This document shows positions 51,652-60,443 of a DNA stretch of 64,000 bases, piece by piece (positions within the stretch are counted from its first letter, which is position 1; each line of letters begins with the position of its first letter). The stretch is from Furfurilactobacillus curtus (GTDB lineage Bacteria > Bacillota > Bacilli > Lactobacillales > Lactobacillaceae), in the NCBI RefSeq assembly GCF_045862785.1, contig NZ_BQXO01000004.1:124001-188000 (forward strand). The letters are read 5' to 3'. A program made the translations under genes and the position numbers. Below the pieces are notes generated by a model, which had not been told where the DNA came from, did not search any database, and worked only from the letters and a program-made list of their open reading frames with translations.

Positions 51652-51702
51652 AAAAATGCCAATTTCCTTCTAGACGTTTCTAGAAGGAAATTGGCATTTT
51701 TG
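51652..51702. terminator. Bidirectional terminator between rpsN and the LCP gene
   Basis: AAAAATGCCAATTTCCTTC and its complement form a near-perfect stem of about 22 bp with a very short loop, between converging genes. Confidence 0.95.
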
Positions 51703-51733
51703 CTTAATCAACTGTTCATCTAATTCTTTTCAA

Positions 51734-52762
51734 TCATTCATCCGTTTTCGCACTTAAATCAAGACTTGTTCTCAACTCATTGGTCACCCGTTGCTTTTCG
51801 CTATGGCCGACAACTTCAAAAGATTGTCCGTTAATCATCTGGCCTTGGCCTTGCATATGGTCGCTACTGATATTTTTAGTTGCTGATCGATAATTCTGAG
51901 CTAGCTTAACTAAATCCGAATTTGTCAAATCGGTTTGCGATTGTGAGGAAATCGAATTCAAGAAGCTCGAATTCAGGACCGTTTGGACAGCAATTGATTT
52001 CCGGAATAAAGCTTCCACAACCAATCGTTGGCGCGTTTGGCGCCCATAATCTCCTTGTGGATCGTCATAGCGCATCCGCGAAAATTTCAAGGCAGTTGCC
52101 CCATTCATATGATAGGTTTGTCCTTTTTCAAAGGTACTCCCCTCATAAGAGAAAGACAGCGGTGATGTCACCGTTACACCACCCACTTCGTTGATGGCCT
52201 TTTCTAACCCCCCCATATTTAACAGGGCGTAGTAATCAATAGGCACATTTAGTAAATTTTGAACGGTTTTAATCGTCGTGCCAACGCCACCATAAGCATA
52301 GGCCGCGTTAATTTTAGCTGGTGATTCATCTGGATAACCAGCAATATCAGTCATCGTATCCCGTGGCAAACTGACCAGCAACATCTTTTTGGTTTGCGGG
52401 TTAATCGTCGCAATCATGATTGTATCGGTTCGTCCCTTATAAGAACGTCCCAGAGCCCCTGTATCAGTTCCTAAAAATAGAATTGAAATAGGTTTTTTTG
52501 AATTCAAAACTGCCTTTGTGTCACGCGCTTTGGTAATGCCGGCCGACTTATATGCTTTACTCGTGGCCGAATTAATATTGTGATAGGCAACTGCGCCAAA
52601 ACCGACAATCACGAGCAACAAGAGAATAATGATCCCCCAAAACCAACGCCATGGATGCCAACGCCGTGTGCCGTGTTGTTTCGGCTGCTTTGGTCCTTGT
52701 TGATTTGCGCTTCGGCGTTGCATGCGCGAATCCATATTGTTCTCATTTGGCTGGTTCTTCAT
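51734..52762 (-). CDS. LytR-CpsA-Psr (LCP) family protein
   Basis: LCP enzymes attach teichoic acids or polysaccharides to peptidoglycan. The 342-residue protein has a basic cytosolic N-terminus, one membrane segment (about residues 40-62: FWGIIILLLLVIVGFGAVAYH) and an extracellular LCP domain with LFLGTDTGA, a TDTIMIATINPQTKKMLLVSLPRDT segment, and KINAAYAYGG. The ATG at 52762 has GGGGG 8 bases upstream; a GTG five codons earlier (52777) lacks such a site. It is monocistronic. Confidence 0.9.
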   Translation of the reverse strand: MKNQPNENNMDSRMQRRSANQQGPKQPKQHGTRRWHPWRWFWGIIILLLLVIVGFGAVAYHNINSATSKAYKSAGITKARDTKAVLNSKKPISILFLGTDTGALGRSYKGRTDTIMIATINPQTKKMLLVSLPRDTMTDIAGYPDESPAKINAAYAYGGVGTTIKTVQNLLNVPIDYYALLNMGGLEKAINEVGGVTVTSPLSFSYEGSTFEKGQTYHMNGATALKFSRMRYDDPQGDYGRQTRQRLVVEALFRKSIAVQTVLNSSFLNSISSQSQTDLTNSDLVKLAQNYRSATKNISSDHMQGQGQMINGQSFEVVGHSEKQRVTNELRTSLDLSAKTDE

Positions 52763-53096
52763 CTCATGATCCCCCACGATAATTAACGATTTTGTTTTTT
52801 AAACTTCAATTTATTGTAAACCATCAGGCAAACTTTCACATCTCTTATTCTAGACTGAAGCTTTTCTTAAAGGTTGCATTCACCAGCATCGGCTCGACAA
52901 AGACCTCAAAGCGAAACAAGCTGAGTGACTTTGAATACTAGCGGAAGCTGACTGGTTGACGTTTTCTGCCAATTAGGCGGCCTTGAGGCACAGACATCAA
53001 GCTGGTGTAGCTGGGCAAAAATGGTAAACAACTGGTAAAGTTTGCCAACTTTCATTAGAATTGACTCAATTAAACCAGATTGTGAGGAATTTTACG
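52763..53096. other. Intergenic region with a degenerate repeat
   Basis: This 334-base gap separates the divergent LCP and split-barrel genes. The part 52936-53030 resembles 31371-31460 in short blocks (for example TTTCTG-CAAT and AGCTGG-TAGCT-G-CAAAAA). A strong promoter is not obvious. No reading frame looks coding. Confidence 0.35.
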
Positions 53097-53546
53097 ATGT
53101 CGAACCCCTTAGACCAACTCCAACAGGTTTACCAAACGACAAATACGATCGCGTTGGCCACTTCATTTCATAACGAAGCCGACGTTAAAGTCATCAACTT
53201 CGTGTGGTTTTCCGACGAACCAACAACGATGTACTTTTCTTCCGTTCGCGGTAGCCATGCCCTTAATTTATATGCTGAACACGCCAATGCATCATTGACA
53301 ACAATTCCATTTACCGGAACACCAAACAATCCGTTTATCCGCGCCCACGACGTGCACATCGCACCATCAAGCAAAACAATGGCAGACTTGCTTCCTCGTT
53401 ATCTTGAATTAATTCCTAACTATCAACAAGTGTGGGATGCCATTGGCCCTACATTAGCGGTATATGAAATTCACTTTCAACAACTACATGTCGATCCAGG
53501 TCTCGGTCAACCAAAATTCGATCTTGATTTTACTGCAATAAATTAG
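53097..53546 (+). CDS. Pyridoxamine 5'-phosphate oxidase-like split-barrel protein
   Basis: The 149-residue cytosolic protein has the flavin-reductase-like split barrel order: an N-terminal helix, then ALATSFHNEADVKVINFVWFSDEPTTMYFSSVRGSHALNLYAEHANASLTTIPF (about residues 20-73). Such proteins bind FMN or F420 in other groups, but the reaction is unknown. I use the ATG at 53097 with GAGGA 8 bases upstream; the frame is open 12 codons earlier. Confidence 0.78.
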   Translation: MSNPLDQLQQVYQTTNTIALATSFHNEADVKVINFVWFSDEPTTMYFSSVRGSHALNLYAEHANASLTTIPFTGTPNNPFIRAHDVHIAPSSKTMADLLPRYLELIPNYQQVWDAIGPTLAVYEIHFQQLHVDPGLGQPKFDLDFTAIN

Positions 53547-53558
53547 CAAAACACCAAA

Positions 53559-53595
53559 AAAGCAGCTTCACCTGAAAACAGGAAGCTGCTTTTTA
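53559..53595. terminator. Terminator between the split-barrel gene and tRNA-Leu
   Basis: AAAAAAGCAGCTTC and GAAGCTGCTTTTT form a 12-bp stem with A- and T-run flanks; it can stop the plus-strand gene and the minus-strand tRNA. Confidence 0.92.
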
Positions 53596-53680
53596 TGCGG
53601 CCACCGAGACTTGAACTCGGATGATCGAAGGGATCACAAGATCCTTAATCTTGCGCGTCTGCCAATTCCGCCATGGCCGC
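53596..53680 (-). tRNA. tRNA-Leu (AAG)
   Basis: 85 nt, class II with a long variable arm. The acceptor GCGGCCA pairs with TGGCCGC; the anticodon stem CAAGA/TCTTG holds the loop TTAAGGA with anticodon AAG. A at position 34 suggests inosine editing. CCA is not encoded. The gap 53681-53956 beyond it shows nothing clear. Confidence 0.94.
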
Positions 53681-53956
53681 ATCAACAAGAAAGATTCTAT
53701 CAAACATTCTCATTGAAGGCAACGGTTGATTTTAATTTGCTGGCAGCGACCTTTAATTAGGTTGCCCACTTAGAGCTGTGGCAAATTGGACTTTTACAGT
53801 GTTGTTCACTGTCGATCAGCTTCTAGTACTGTCAGGACCACACCTCGCTCAATCGTAAGATTCTAACCACTCAAACTTTACCCCCACGTTTAAATCAGGG
53901 TAAGAACACTTCATTCAATCAGGCGTGATGACTTCGTAAAATTTCAGTTTATTTTG

Positions 53957-54433
53957 CTACCCAACTTCGCGAACCAACTCGTCTAGCTGGAGACGGCCAC
54001 CGCAATAACCACAAGCATACCGTTCAAGATTAACCCGCCGATGCCGAATAAATTGGCGGCCACATTTCTGACAATGATAATAATACTGCCGCCCAGAGTG
54101 CTTAGATTTCACCGATTGCTTGGGCGTCGGTGCGTAGCGGGAGCCACCAACTTGCGCCAGCAACTGCTTAAATTCATGACTACGATGTTGGTAGGGTAAC
54201 CCTGCCAACGCAAGGTGATAATGGACTAACTCATGACGAATGACGCCAATCAAAGTTTCTCGATCAAAATCATTAATCATTCGCGGATTGATATCGATAT
54301 GATGGTCTACTAAATGATAACGGCCACCAGTTGACCGCAAGCGGGCATTAAAAATAGCCTGATGTTTAAATGGACGACCAAAATCCTGCAGAGAAATTTC
54401 TTCTACTAGTGCTTGCAAAGCTTCATTTGTCAT
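53957..54433 (-). CDS. SprT-family putative metalloprotease
   Basis: The 158-residue protein has a zincin HExxH motif (RHELVHYHLAL, His67 to His71) and a C-terminal zinc ribbon (YHCQKCGRQFIRHRR ... YACGYCGGRL, about residues 118-147). SprT-like proteins are known in eukaryotes to degrade DNA-protein crosslinks; the bacterial role is not settled. It is monocistronic, cytosolic and of typical length. Confidence 0.9.
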   Translation of the reverse strand: MTNEALQALVEEISLQDFGRPFKHQAIFNARLRSTGGRYHLVDHHIDINPRMINDFDRETLIGVIRHELVHYHLALAGLPYQHRSHEFKQLLAQVGGSRYAPTPKQSVKSKHSGRQYYYHCQKCGRQFIRHRRVNLERYACGYCGGRLQLDELVREVG

Positions 54434-54554
54434 CTACCTCTCCTTTCCTGAATAGACACAGTGTAATTTTCGCAACTTAATGGTCAATGTAAGATCTGAA
54501 TTTCATTGCCAATCTAACTCGACCAAAATGCAAGCGTGAGACTTAACACCGAAT

Positions 54555-54633
54555 TGAGAGCGAGCACTAGCGAAAAAGTGAGCATCTTCCTTACTTTGGA
54601 AGGTGCTCACTTTATTGCTAGGCACAGCTCTCA
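54555..54633 (-). terminator. Terminator with extended stem, downstream of the ATPase operon
   Basis: On the minus strand AAAGTGAGCACCTTCC pairs with GGAAGATGCTCACTTT around a 7-base loop, and a TTTTT run follows. Outside it GAGAGC and GCTCTC (54555-54561 with 54627-54633) extend the helix. It lies about 140 bases after the stop at 54776. The rest of the 342-base gap 54434-54775 shows nothing clear. Confidence 0.75.
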
Positions 54634-54775
54634 GGCGTTTGCCGCACGTTTTGACCATGGCGACGTGGTGCACAAAAGCAACAAATCGCAACGCCTTTTA
54701 TAAGTCATGGCCCAAACTCACCCGCTAATCAGATCTGATTAAGACATACGCAAGTTGACATCATTTTGACGTTAA

Positions 54776-55210
54776 TTACGCTTGCGTTTGCATTAAAGTT
54801 TGCACCAACCGAATAATCCGGTTCATCGCCTCAGTCTGGTCCGTCTCAGCTTGGTCGAATTGTATTTGATCAACTTGATGACTACCCAAATTAACACTAT
54901 CAGTCATGGCCTGACAAGCAGTGACATAGGTCGTGTAGGCTGTCACTAGACTCCGATGTTTTCCTAAAAAACGAGCCGGCGCTTGCAATTGCTGGAGTCG
55001 CTCCTGGAGGCTGCGATAGCGCTCCGTCCCATCTTGAAATTCGGCCTTGATATCCGCCAGATTCGCCGCGTCAATCTGATCCAAATGTGCTTGATCAAGC
55101 GCTTCACGTAACTTCGTATAATAAGGCTCTAGTCCTTGTTGAATCGTTTGTGTTTCTTCGATCACCTGCGAAAGCGTTCGCGCAAATGCTATCATTAAAT
55201 TCTTTTTCAA
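54776..55210 (-). CDS. Unknown helical protein linked to the P-type ATPase gene (TTG start)
   Basis: I do not recognise this family. The protein of about 144 residues has a helical, Gln/Glu/Leu-rich composition (EFQDGTERYRSLQERLQQLQAP, about residues 58-79) that suggests coiled coil, and neither membrane segments nor a signal peptide. I prefer the TTG at 55210, which has AGGAG 8 bases upstream. In-frame ATGs at 55228 and 55231 overlap the end of the ATPase gene region and lack a site. It begins within 30 bases of the ATPase stop, so the two are one transcript. Confidence 0.65.
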   Translation of the reverse strand: MKKNLMIAFARTLSQVIEETQTIQQGLEPYYTKLREALDQAHLDQIDAANLADIKAEFQDGTERYRSLQERLQQLQAPARFLGKHRSLVTAYTTYVTACQAMTDSVNLGSHQVDQIQFDQAETDQTEAMNRIIRLVQTLMQTQA

Positions 55211-55236
55211 AAGTCTTACTCCTGTCATCAATCAAA

Positions 55237-57918
55237 TTAGTGACGGCGTGACGCCATCCGCTGGAACAATTTTACCACTTCCACGATCAAAATCATGGCA
55301 ACCCCGGCGCTCAAGACAATCAGCCATTGGAAACCAGATAGCGTTGTGACGTGGAATAAACCATTAAAACCAGGAATTGCAATCGTCGCAGCTAAGAGAA
55401 TGAAAGCTGCTAAGATGGCCCAGTTAAACGCCCGGTTTTTAAACAATTGAGCGGTGAAGATGGTGCCGTGAATCGATTTTGAGTTAAAGGCGTGGAATAG
55501 CTGAATCAAGCCCAATGTCGCAAAGGCCATGGTTAGCGCGTCGGCATGCACCTGCGTCGCATTTGCGTGGACGGGGAATGTTAATGCAAGCCAATAAACC
55601 AGTAAGGTCAAGCCACCCTCGAGCAGACCTTGATAGATAATGTTGCCAAAGACACCACCCGACAGGAAGTTTGACGAACGTCCCCGCGGTTTTTGTTGCA
55701 TAATGTTTTTCTCAGCGGGTTCTAATCCTAAGGCAATCGCTGGAAAGGTATCCGTCACTAAGTTAATCCACAGAATATGCACCGGTGCCAAAATTTGCCA
55801 CCCCATCATTGTCATAACAAATAGGGTCAATACTTCTCCTAAGTTAGCGGACAACAAGTATTGAATCGCCTTTTGAATATTTGCGAACACTTTGCGACCT
55901 TCGCGAACTGCCACCACAATCGTGGAAAAGTTGTCGTCAGCCAACACCATATCAGAGGCCCCTTTAGAAACCTCAGTTCCGGTGATGCCCATGCCAACAC
56001 CAATATCAGCTGCCTTTAATGCTGGGGCATCATTAACCCCATCACCGGTCATGGCAACCACTTTGCCTTTTTGTTGCCATGCATTGACAATACGAACTTT
56101 ATGTTCAGGAGCCACCCGTGCGTAGACAGAATATTGTTCCACTTGATCAGAAAACTCAGCCTCACTCAATGCATCAAGCTGTGCGCCAGTAATGACGCCA
56201 GCCTGATCATTAGCGTCAATGATCCCCAACCGAACCGCAATCGCTTTTGCCGTATCCGCATGGTCGCCCGTGATCATCAGCGGGCGAATCCCAGCCGACT
56301 TTGCTTCCGCAACGGCACCGGCCACTTCTGGTCGTTCTGGGTCGATCATCCCGACAAATCCAGTAAAAATTAAATCTTGCTCGACTTGCTTGCTAGTCAT
56401 CTCGGCTGGAATTGTTGTGACTGGTCGATAAGCAAAGGCCAATACTCTCAAGGCTTGAACCGCCAATTGATGATTGATGGTCAATAATTGCTCACGTAAT
56501 TGATCGGTCATTGGGCTAATCTCACCATTGCTTTGAATCCGAGTAACACGTTTCAACAATTCATCAGGGGCCCCTTTTACGGTTACCCACAATTGATCAT
56601 TGGCCTCATTCATTTGGTTAACGGTCGTCATTAATTTACGTTCAGAATCAAACGGAATTTCAGCTACGCGGGGGTGGGCTGCCAAAAAGTCTTCCGGATT
56701 CACCTGATGGTCGATATTGTATTGAACTAAGGCAGTTTCGGTTGGGTCACCGACTAACTGATCATCGATTGTTTTAGTGTCGTTGTTTAATAAAAGTAAA
56801 CTTGCTAGCAGCCCCTGATCATCTTCACTTGTCGCACCGGCTGTTTGCTTGGCGTCTAGCACGTCGCCATCCACAATCACTTTCTCAACGGTCATTTTGT
56901 TTTGTGTCAAAGTCCCCGTTTTATCAGAAGCAATAATATCCGTGCTCCCTAAGGTTTCAACCGCTGGCAAACGACGCACCAGCGCATTTAATCTGGCCAT
57001 CCTTGTTGTACCTAGTGCTAAGGTAATCGTGACGATGGCCGGCAAACCTTCCGGAATCGCAGCCACAGCCAGTGAAATTGCCGTTAACAACATATTAACC
57101 AATGTTTCATTGCCACGAATCATCCCCACCACGAAGACAATAACCGCCACAACTAGAATTAGCACAGTTAGAACTTTCCCTAAATGCGCCAAATTTTCCT
57201 GCAACGGTGTTTTACGTTCCTGCGTGCGATCTAACATACCAGCGATCCGCCCAACTTGGGTCTGCATTCCAGTGGCAACCACCACCCCAGTTCCTCGCCC
57301 GTACGTTACATTACTATTCATAAAAGCTAAATCACTTAAGTCACCCAGACCAGCACTGGGATCCGTAATTGGGGCTAACTGTTTATCAACGGGAACTGAC
57401 TCACCAGTTAAGGCCGATTCTTCGATTTGAAGTGACGCGACTTCGATTAATCGCAAGTCCGCCGGAACGATATCCCCGGCTTCTAACAAGACGATATCGC
57501 CAGGCACCAACTCATCACTTTTAACGGTCATCGTGGCGCCATTTCGTAATACATGCGCATTGGGAGCAGACATTTCTTGTAGCGCATTGATTGCCTGCTC
57601 AGCTTTTGCCTCCTGAAAGACGCCAAAAACCGCATTAAGGACCACTACCAATAAAATGATGATGGCGTCAATACCTTCACCGGTGAAGGCAGCAATAATT
57701 GCGGCCACAATCAAGACAATAATCATGAGGTCTTTAAATTGTGCAGTAAACTTTTCTAGCAAGCTTGTTTGACGTTTACCAGCTAAAGCATTTTCCCCAT
57801 ACTGCTGTTGGCGCGTTTGCACCGCTTGATTACTTAATCCGGTCGGCTGGCTATTGACTTGCTTTAATGCCCGATCTGTCGTCCATTGAGCAGCCTGTGG
57901 TAATTTATTTTGACTCAT
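55237..57918 (-). CDS. P-type cation ATPase (P2A type, Ca2+/Mn2+ exporter)
   Basis: The 893-residue protein has all P-ATPase parts in order: TGES (171-174), PEGL in M4 (Glu290), phosphorylation site DKTGTLT (Asp332), TGDGVNDAP hinge, and ten membrane segments. Cation ligands of the calcium pump class are kept: Glu in PEGLP, Asn and Glu in M5 (SANLGEVLTLF) and Asp in M6 (NLVTDTFPAIALG). This fits Ca2+ or, as in SPCA-type pumps, Mn2+. The leader looks like a yybP-ykoY Mn2+ riboswitch, so Mn2+ export is plausible. It is followed by a small unknown gene. Confidence 0.93.
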   Translation of the reverse strand: MSQNKLPQAAQWTTDRALKQVNSQPTGLSNQAVQTRQQQYGENALAGKRQTSLLEKFTAQFKDLMIIVLIVAAIIAAFTGEGIDAIIILLVVVLNAVFGVFQEAKAEQAINALQEMSAPNAHVLRNGATMTVKSDELVPGDIVLLEAGDIVPADLRLIEVASLQIEESALTGESVPVDKQLAPITDPSAGLGDLSDLAFMNSNVTYGRGTGVVVATGMQTQVGRIAGMLDRTQERKTPLQENLAHLGKVLTVLILVVAVIVFVVGMIRGNETLVNMLLTAISLAVAAIPEGLPAIVTITLALGTTRMARLNALVRRLPAVETLGSTDIIASDKTGTLTQNKMTVEKVIVDGDVLDAKQTAGATSEDDQGLLASLLLLNNDTKTIDDQLVGDPTETALVQYNIDHQVNPEDFLAAHPRVAEIPFDSERKLMTTVNQMNEANDQLWVTVKGAPDELLKRVTRIQSNGEISPMTDQLREQLLTINHQLAVQALRVLAFAYRPVTTIPAEMTSKQVEQDLIFTGFVGMIDPERPEVAGAVAEAKSAGIRPLMITGDHADTAKAIAVRLGIIDANDQAGVITGAQLDALSEAEFSDQVEQYSVYARVAPEHKVRIVNAWQQKGKVVAMTGDGVNDAPALKAADIGVGMGITGTEVSKGASDMVLADDNFSTIVVAVREGRKVFANIQKAIQYLLSANLGEVLTLFVMTMMGWQILAPVHILWINLVTDTFPAIALGLEPAEKNIMQQKPRGRSSNFLSGGVFGNIIYQGLLEGGLTLLVYWLALTFPVHANATQVHADALTMAFATLGLIQLFHAFNSKSIHGTIFTAQLFKNRAFNWAILAAFILLAATIAIPGFNGLFHVTTLSGFQWLIVLSAGVAMILIVEVVKLFQRMASRRH

Positions 57919-57950
57919 CTAATATTTCCCTTCCGCACGTCCATGAGGCC

Positions 57951-58113
57951 AAAAAAAGACTCATGAACGCACACTTAAAGTGTCGATCATGAGTCTCACT
58001 ATTTAAGACAAAACCAGAACATGTCTTGCTGGTGGCGTTGTCACACTCTGTCAAGCTACTATCATTAAGCGACTAGTAGCCAACTAAAGCATTAGTTACT
58101 CCCTCATTTATCT
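57951..58113 (-). promoter_or_regulatory. yybP-ykoY-type (Mn2+) riboswitch of the P-type ATPase gene
   Basis: The minus-strand leader has the family's landmarks: GAGGGAGTAACTAA near its 5' end, an internal GACAACGCCACCAGC segment, an AAGACA/TGTCTT hairpin, and AAATAGTGAGAC before a strong terminator (57951-57998: AGACTCATGA with TCATGAGTCT and a T-run). Leaders of this class bind Mn2+ and turn on exporters such as Lactococcus yoaB. The match is by eye, so the family call is good but not certain. Confidence 0.72.
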
Positions 58114-58119
58114 GGAGTA

Positions 58120-58148
58120 AGTATACCGAGTTACAATCCGAAACGCAA
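58120..58148 (-). promoter_or_regulatory. Sigma-A promoter of the P-type ATPase operon
   Basis: TTGCGT (58143-58148), a 17-base spacer and TATACT (58120-58125) on the minus strand, just upstream of the riboswitch. The remaining bases to the divergent FemAB-type gene include a TATAAT box at 58226-58231 that may serve that gene. Confidence 0.75.
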
Positions 58149-58276
58149 GGGGGTTGACTTTGGTGCCGAACGTTTAAGAAAGTTATTAGGGCGCACGGCT
58201 GACTCATGGACAGTGCAGCCCTATGCTATAATGACACCCGGTAAGATAAGAGATTAATCAAGGGAGCTTGGCTTTC

Positions 58277-59524
58277 ATGGAATTTGGAAAACTTAACGAA
58301 GCGGAATTTATGACATTTGAACAACGTCATCCCCAGGGGACATACTTACAAACAAGTTGGCAAAAACAAGTGTTGTCACAGCGGGGCCGATCAACTGCCT
58401 ACGTGGGCGTTTATGACGATCAACAACAAGTTGTTGCAGCTGCTTTGGTCAGTTGGCAAAAGCTTCGCATCGGGCAATTATTTGAAATCGAAGGTGGTCC
58501 TTTGATGGACTACCGCAATCAAGTTGTTGTCAAAACCTTTGCCGATGGACTACAGCGTTTTGCCCATCAGCGTCACGGTCTGATGATTCGCTTCATCCCT
58601 AATTTACATCGAAGACAATTCAACGACGACGGCCAAGTGGTTAACCTTAGCAATGAAGATGTGATTGAATCAATGCAACAACTCGATTTCACCTACCAAC
58701 CGATGATTGCCGGATTCTCAACAACTTTAGTCGGTTACGAATTCGCTAAAGATCTAACGGGCCTCACTGCCACAACACTGGTAAAAAGTTACGAGAAAGA
58801 TGCCCAATATGGGGTGAAGAAGACGCAACAATTCGGAATTCAATTACGCGAACTCACCTATGAGGAACTCCCTCAATTCAAGAAATACACGCAAGCAACA
58901 GCTGATCGATTGCATTTTCACGATAAATCACTTGATTATTATCAACGAACGTTTAAGGCCTATGGCGACCATGTAAAATTTATCTTTGCTGAACTCAATT
59001 TTGAGACTTACATTGCCAATCAAACGGTTAAACTCACCGAACTCAATGAAAAGATTCGCACGTTAAATGACCAATTGGCGCAAAAACCCAATAATCGACA
59101 CGTTAAGGCACAGCTTAATGAATTTACCGATCAGGCCCACCAACACGAAAAGCGGATCACTGAAGCGCAGCAATTAACAGATCAATATGGACAGATAGCT
59201 ATTCTATCTGGGGCAATGTTCTTTATTCAGCCGCAAGAATTGACCTATATGTTTAGCTTCACTAATGAGACATTCAAACAATTCTATGCGCCTTATTTAA
59301 TCCAAGATCATATGATGCACCTTGCGATCACACAACATATTCCTCGCTACAACTTTTTCGGTGTAGCCGGTTTGTTTGATGGGTCAGATGGGGTCCTCGC
59401 CTTTAAGCAATCCTTCGGGGGTCTAACAGAAGAACGCTTGGGCACCTTCACAAAGCCTGTGCGCCCAGTTGCCTACCACCTTTATGAAGCTTTGAAAAAG
59501 ATCACCGGCCGAAATGAAGTCTAG
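58277..59524 (+). CDS. FemAB-family peptidoglycan interpeptide transferase
   Basis: Enzymes of this family add amino acids from aminoacyl-tRNA to the peptidoglycan or lipid II side chain. The 415-residue protein starts MEFGKLNEAEFMTFEQRHPQGTYLQTSWQ and has two GNAT-like halves. A long helical insertion rich in Gln/Glu/Lys (about residues 240-300) is the tRNA-binding coiled coil typical of FemA/FemX. I use the ATG at 58277 with AAGGGAG 10 bases upstream; a TTG three codons earlier is too close to that site. Which position of the cross-bridge it adds cannot be told. Confidence 0.9.
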   Translation: MEFGKLNEAEFMTFEQRHPQGTYLQTSWQKQVLSQRGRSTAYVGVYDDQQQVVAAALVSWQKLRIGQLFEIEGGPLMDYRNQVVVKTFADGLQRFAHQRHGLMIRFIPNLHRRQFNDDGQVVNLSNEDVIESMQQLDFTYQPMIAGFSTTLVGYEFAKDLTGLTATTLVKSYEKDAQYGVKKTQQFGIQLRELTYEELPQFKKYTQATADRLHFHDKSLDYYQRTFKAYGDHVKFIFAELNFETYIANQTVKLTELNEKIRTLNDQLAQKPNNRHVKAQLNEFTDQAHQHEKRITEAQQLTDQYGQIAILSGAMFFIQPQELTYMFSFTNETFKQFYAPYLIQDHMMHLAITQHIPRYNFFGVAGLFDGSDGVLAFKQSFGGLTEERLGTFTKPVRPVAYHLYEALKKITGRNEV

Positions 59525-59545
59525 CCTCATTTTTGGTTTGACCTG

Positions 59546-59592
59546 CGTGACACACAAAAACGCCATCCTCGGATGACGTTTTTTGTGTGCGC
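59546..59592. terminator. Bidirectional terminator between the FemAB-type gene and nadE
   Basis: ACACAAAAACG-CATCC and GGATG-CGTTTTTTGTGT form a stem of about 16 bp with one mismatch and a tiny loop between the converging genes. Confidence 0.92.
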
Positions 59593-59597
59593 TAAAT

Positions 59598-60425
59598 TCA
59601 TTTCCAGAAATTATCAAAAATCGTGATGGGCATATGCCGTTTATGCGCCGTTCTTTGATACCAGGATTCAATCTTCTCGGCGGCCGCGGCATCGATTGTT
59701 TGCCCCTCTAGATAGTTATCAATGTCTTCATAGGTTACTCCTAAGGCAACTTCATCAGGTAAAGCTGGTCGTTTATCTTCTAAATCGGCCGTTGGTGTCT
59801 TCTGGTACAAATGTTTAGGGGCGCCTAATGCTTTCAGCATCGCTTTACCCTGCCGTTTGTCTAATCGATATAACGGATCAATATCTGTGCCACCATCACC
59901 ATATTTCGTGTAAAAACCAGTAACCGCTTCAGCAGCATGATCGGTACCGACCACCGCTCCATGCAATTCACCAGCAATCGTATACTGAGCCACCATGCGC
60001 TCGCGTGCTTTGATATTGCCTTTGTTGAAATCAGAAACGACTAGGTCATTGGCTTCCACCGCTGCCACACCAGCATCCACTGCCGGTTGAACGTCCACTC
60101 GGAAAACTCGATCAGCCTGGATAAAACTAATGGCATCCATCGCATCACTTTCATCAGCCTGTTTCCCATATGGTAACCGGACAGCAACAAACTGATAGGC
60201 TTGATCCCCCGTCTCAGTCCGTAATTCAGTAATGGCCATTTGTGATAATTTTCCGGCCAATGTTGAATCCTGACCACCAGAAATGCCTAAAATCAAAGTC
60301 TTCAAAAGCGCATACTTCGTTAAATAGGCTTTTAAAAAATCAACGCTTTTTCTAATTTCCGTGCCTGCGTCAAAATCAGCACTAACTCCTAGCGCTTTGA
60401 TAATGGCTGCTTGTTGTGATCTCAT
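59598..60425 (-). CDS. nadE: NH3-dependent NAD+ synthetase
   Basis: It amidates nicotinic acid adenine dinucleotide to NAD+, the last step of the salvage route. The 275-residue protein has the ATP-pyrophosphatase loop LILGISGGQDSTLAGKL (about residues 44-60), and VVGTDHAAEAVTGFYTKYGDGGTDIDPLYRLDKRQG (about residues 160-195). It lacks the glutaminase domain, so it uses ammonia. GGAGG lies 7 bases before the ATG at 60425. It lies 18 bases after pncB in one operon. Confidence 0.97.
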   Translation of the reverse strand: MRSQQAAIIKALGVSADFDAGTEIRKSVDFLKAYLTKYALLKTLILGISGGQDSTLAGKLSQMAITELRTETGDQAYQFVAVRLPYGKQADESDAMDAISFIQADRVFRVDVQPAVDAGVAAVEANDLVVSDFNKGNIKARERMVAQYTIAGELHGAVVGTDHAAEAVTGFYTKYGDGGTDIDPLYRLDKRQGKAMLKALGAPKHLYQKTPTADLEDKRPALPDEVALGVTYEDIDNYLEGQTIDAAAAEKIESWYQRTAHKRHMPITIFDNFWK

Positions 60426-60443
60426 CATAATGCCTCCATTGCC

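Noticed and set aside
56849..57430. 193-codon open frame on the plus strand
   Set aside because: It is antisense to the conserved P-type ATPase, has no ribosome binding site and a composition that mirrors the sense gene.
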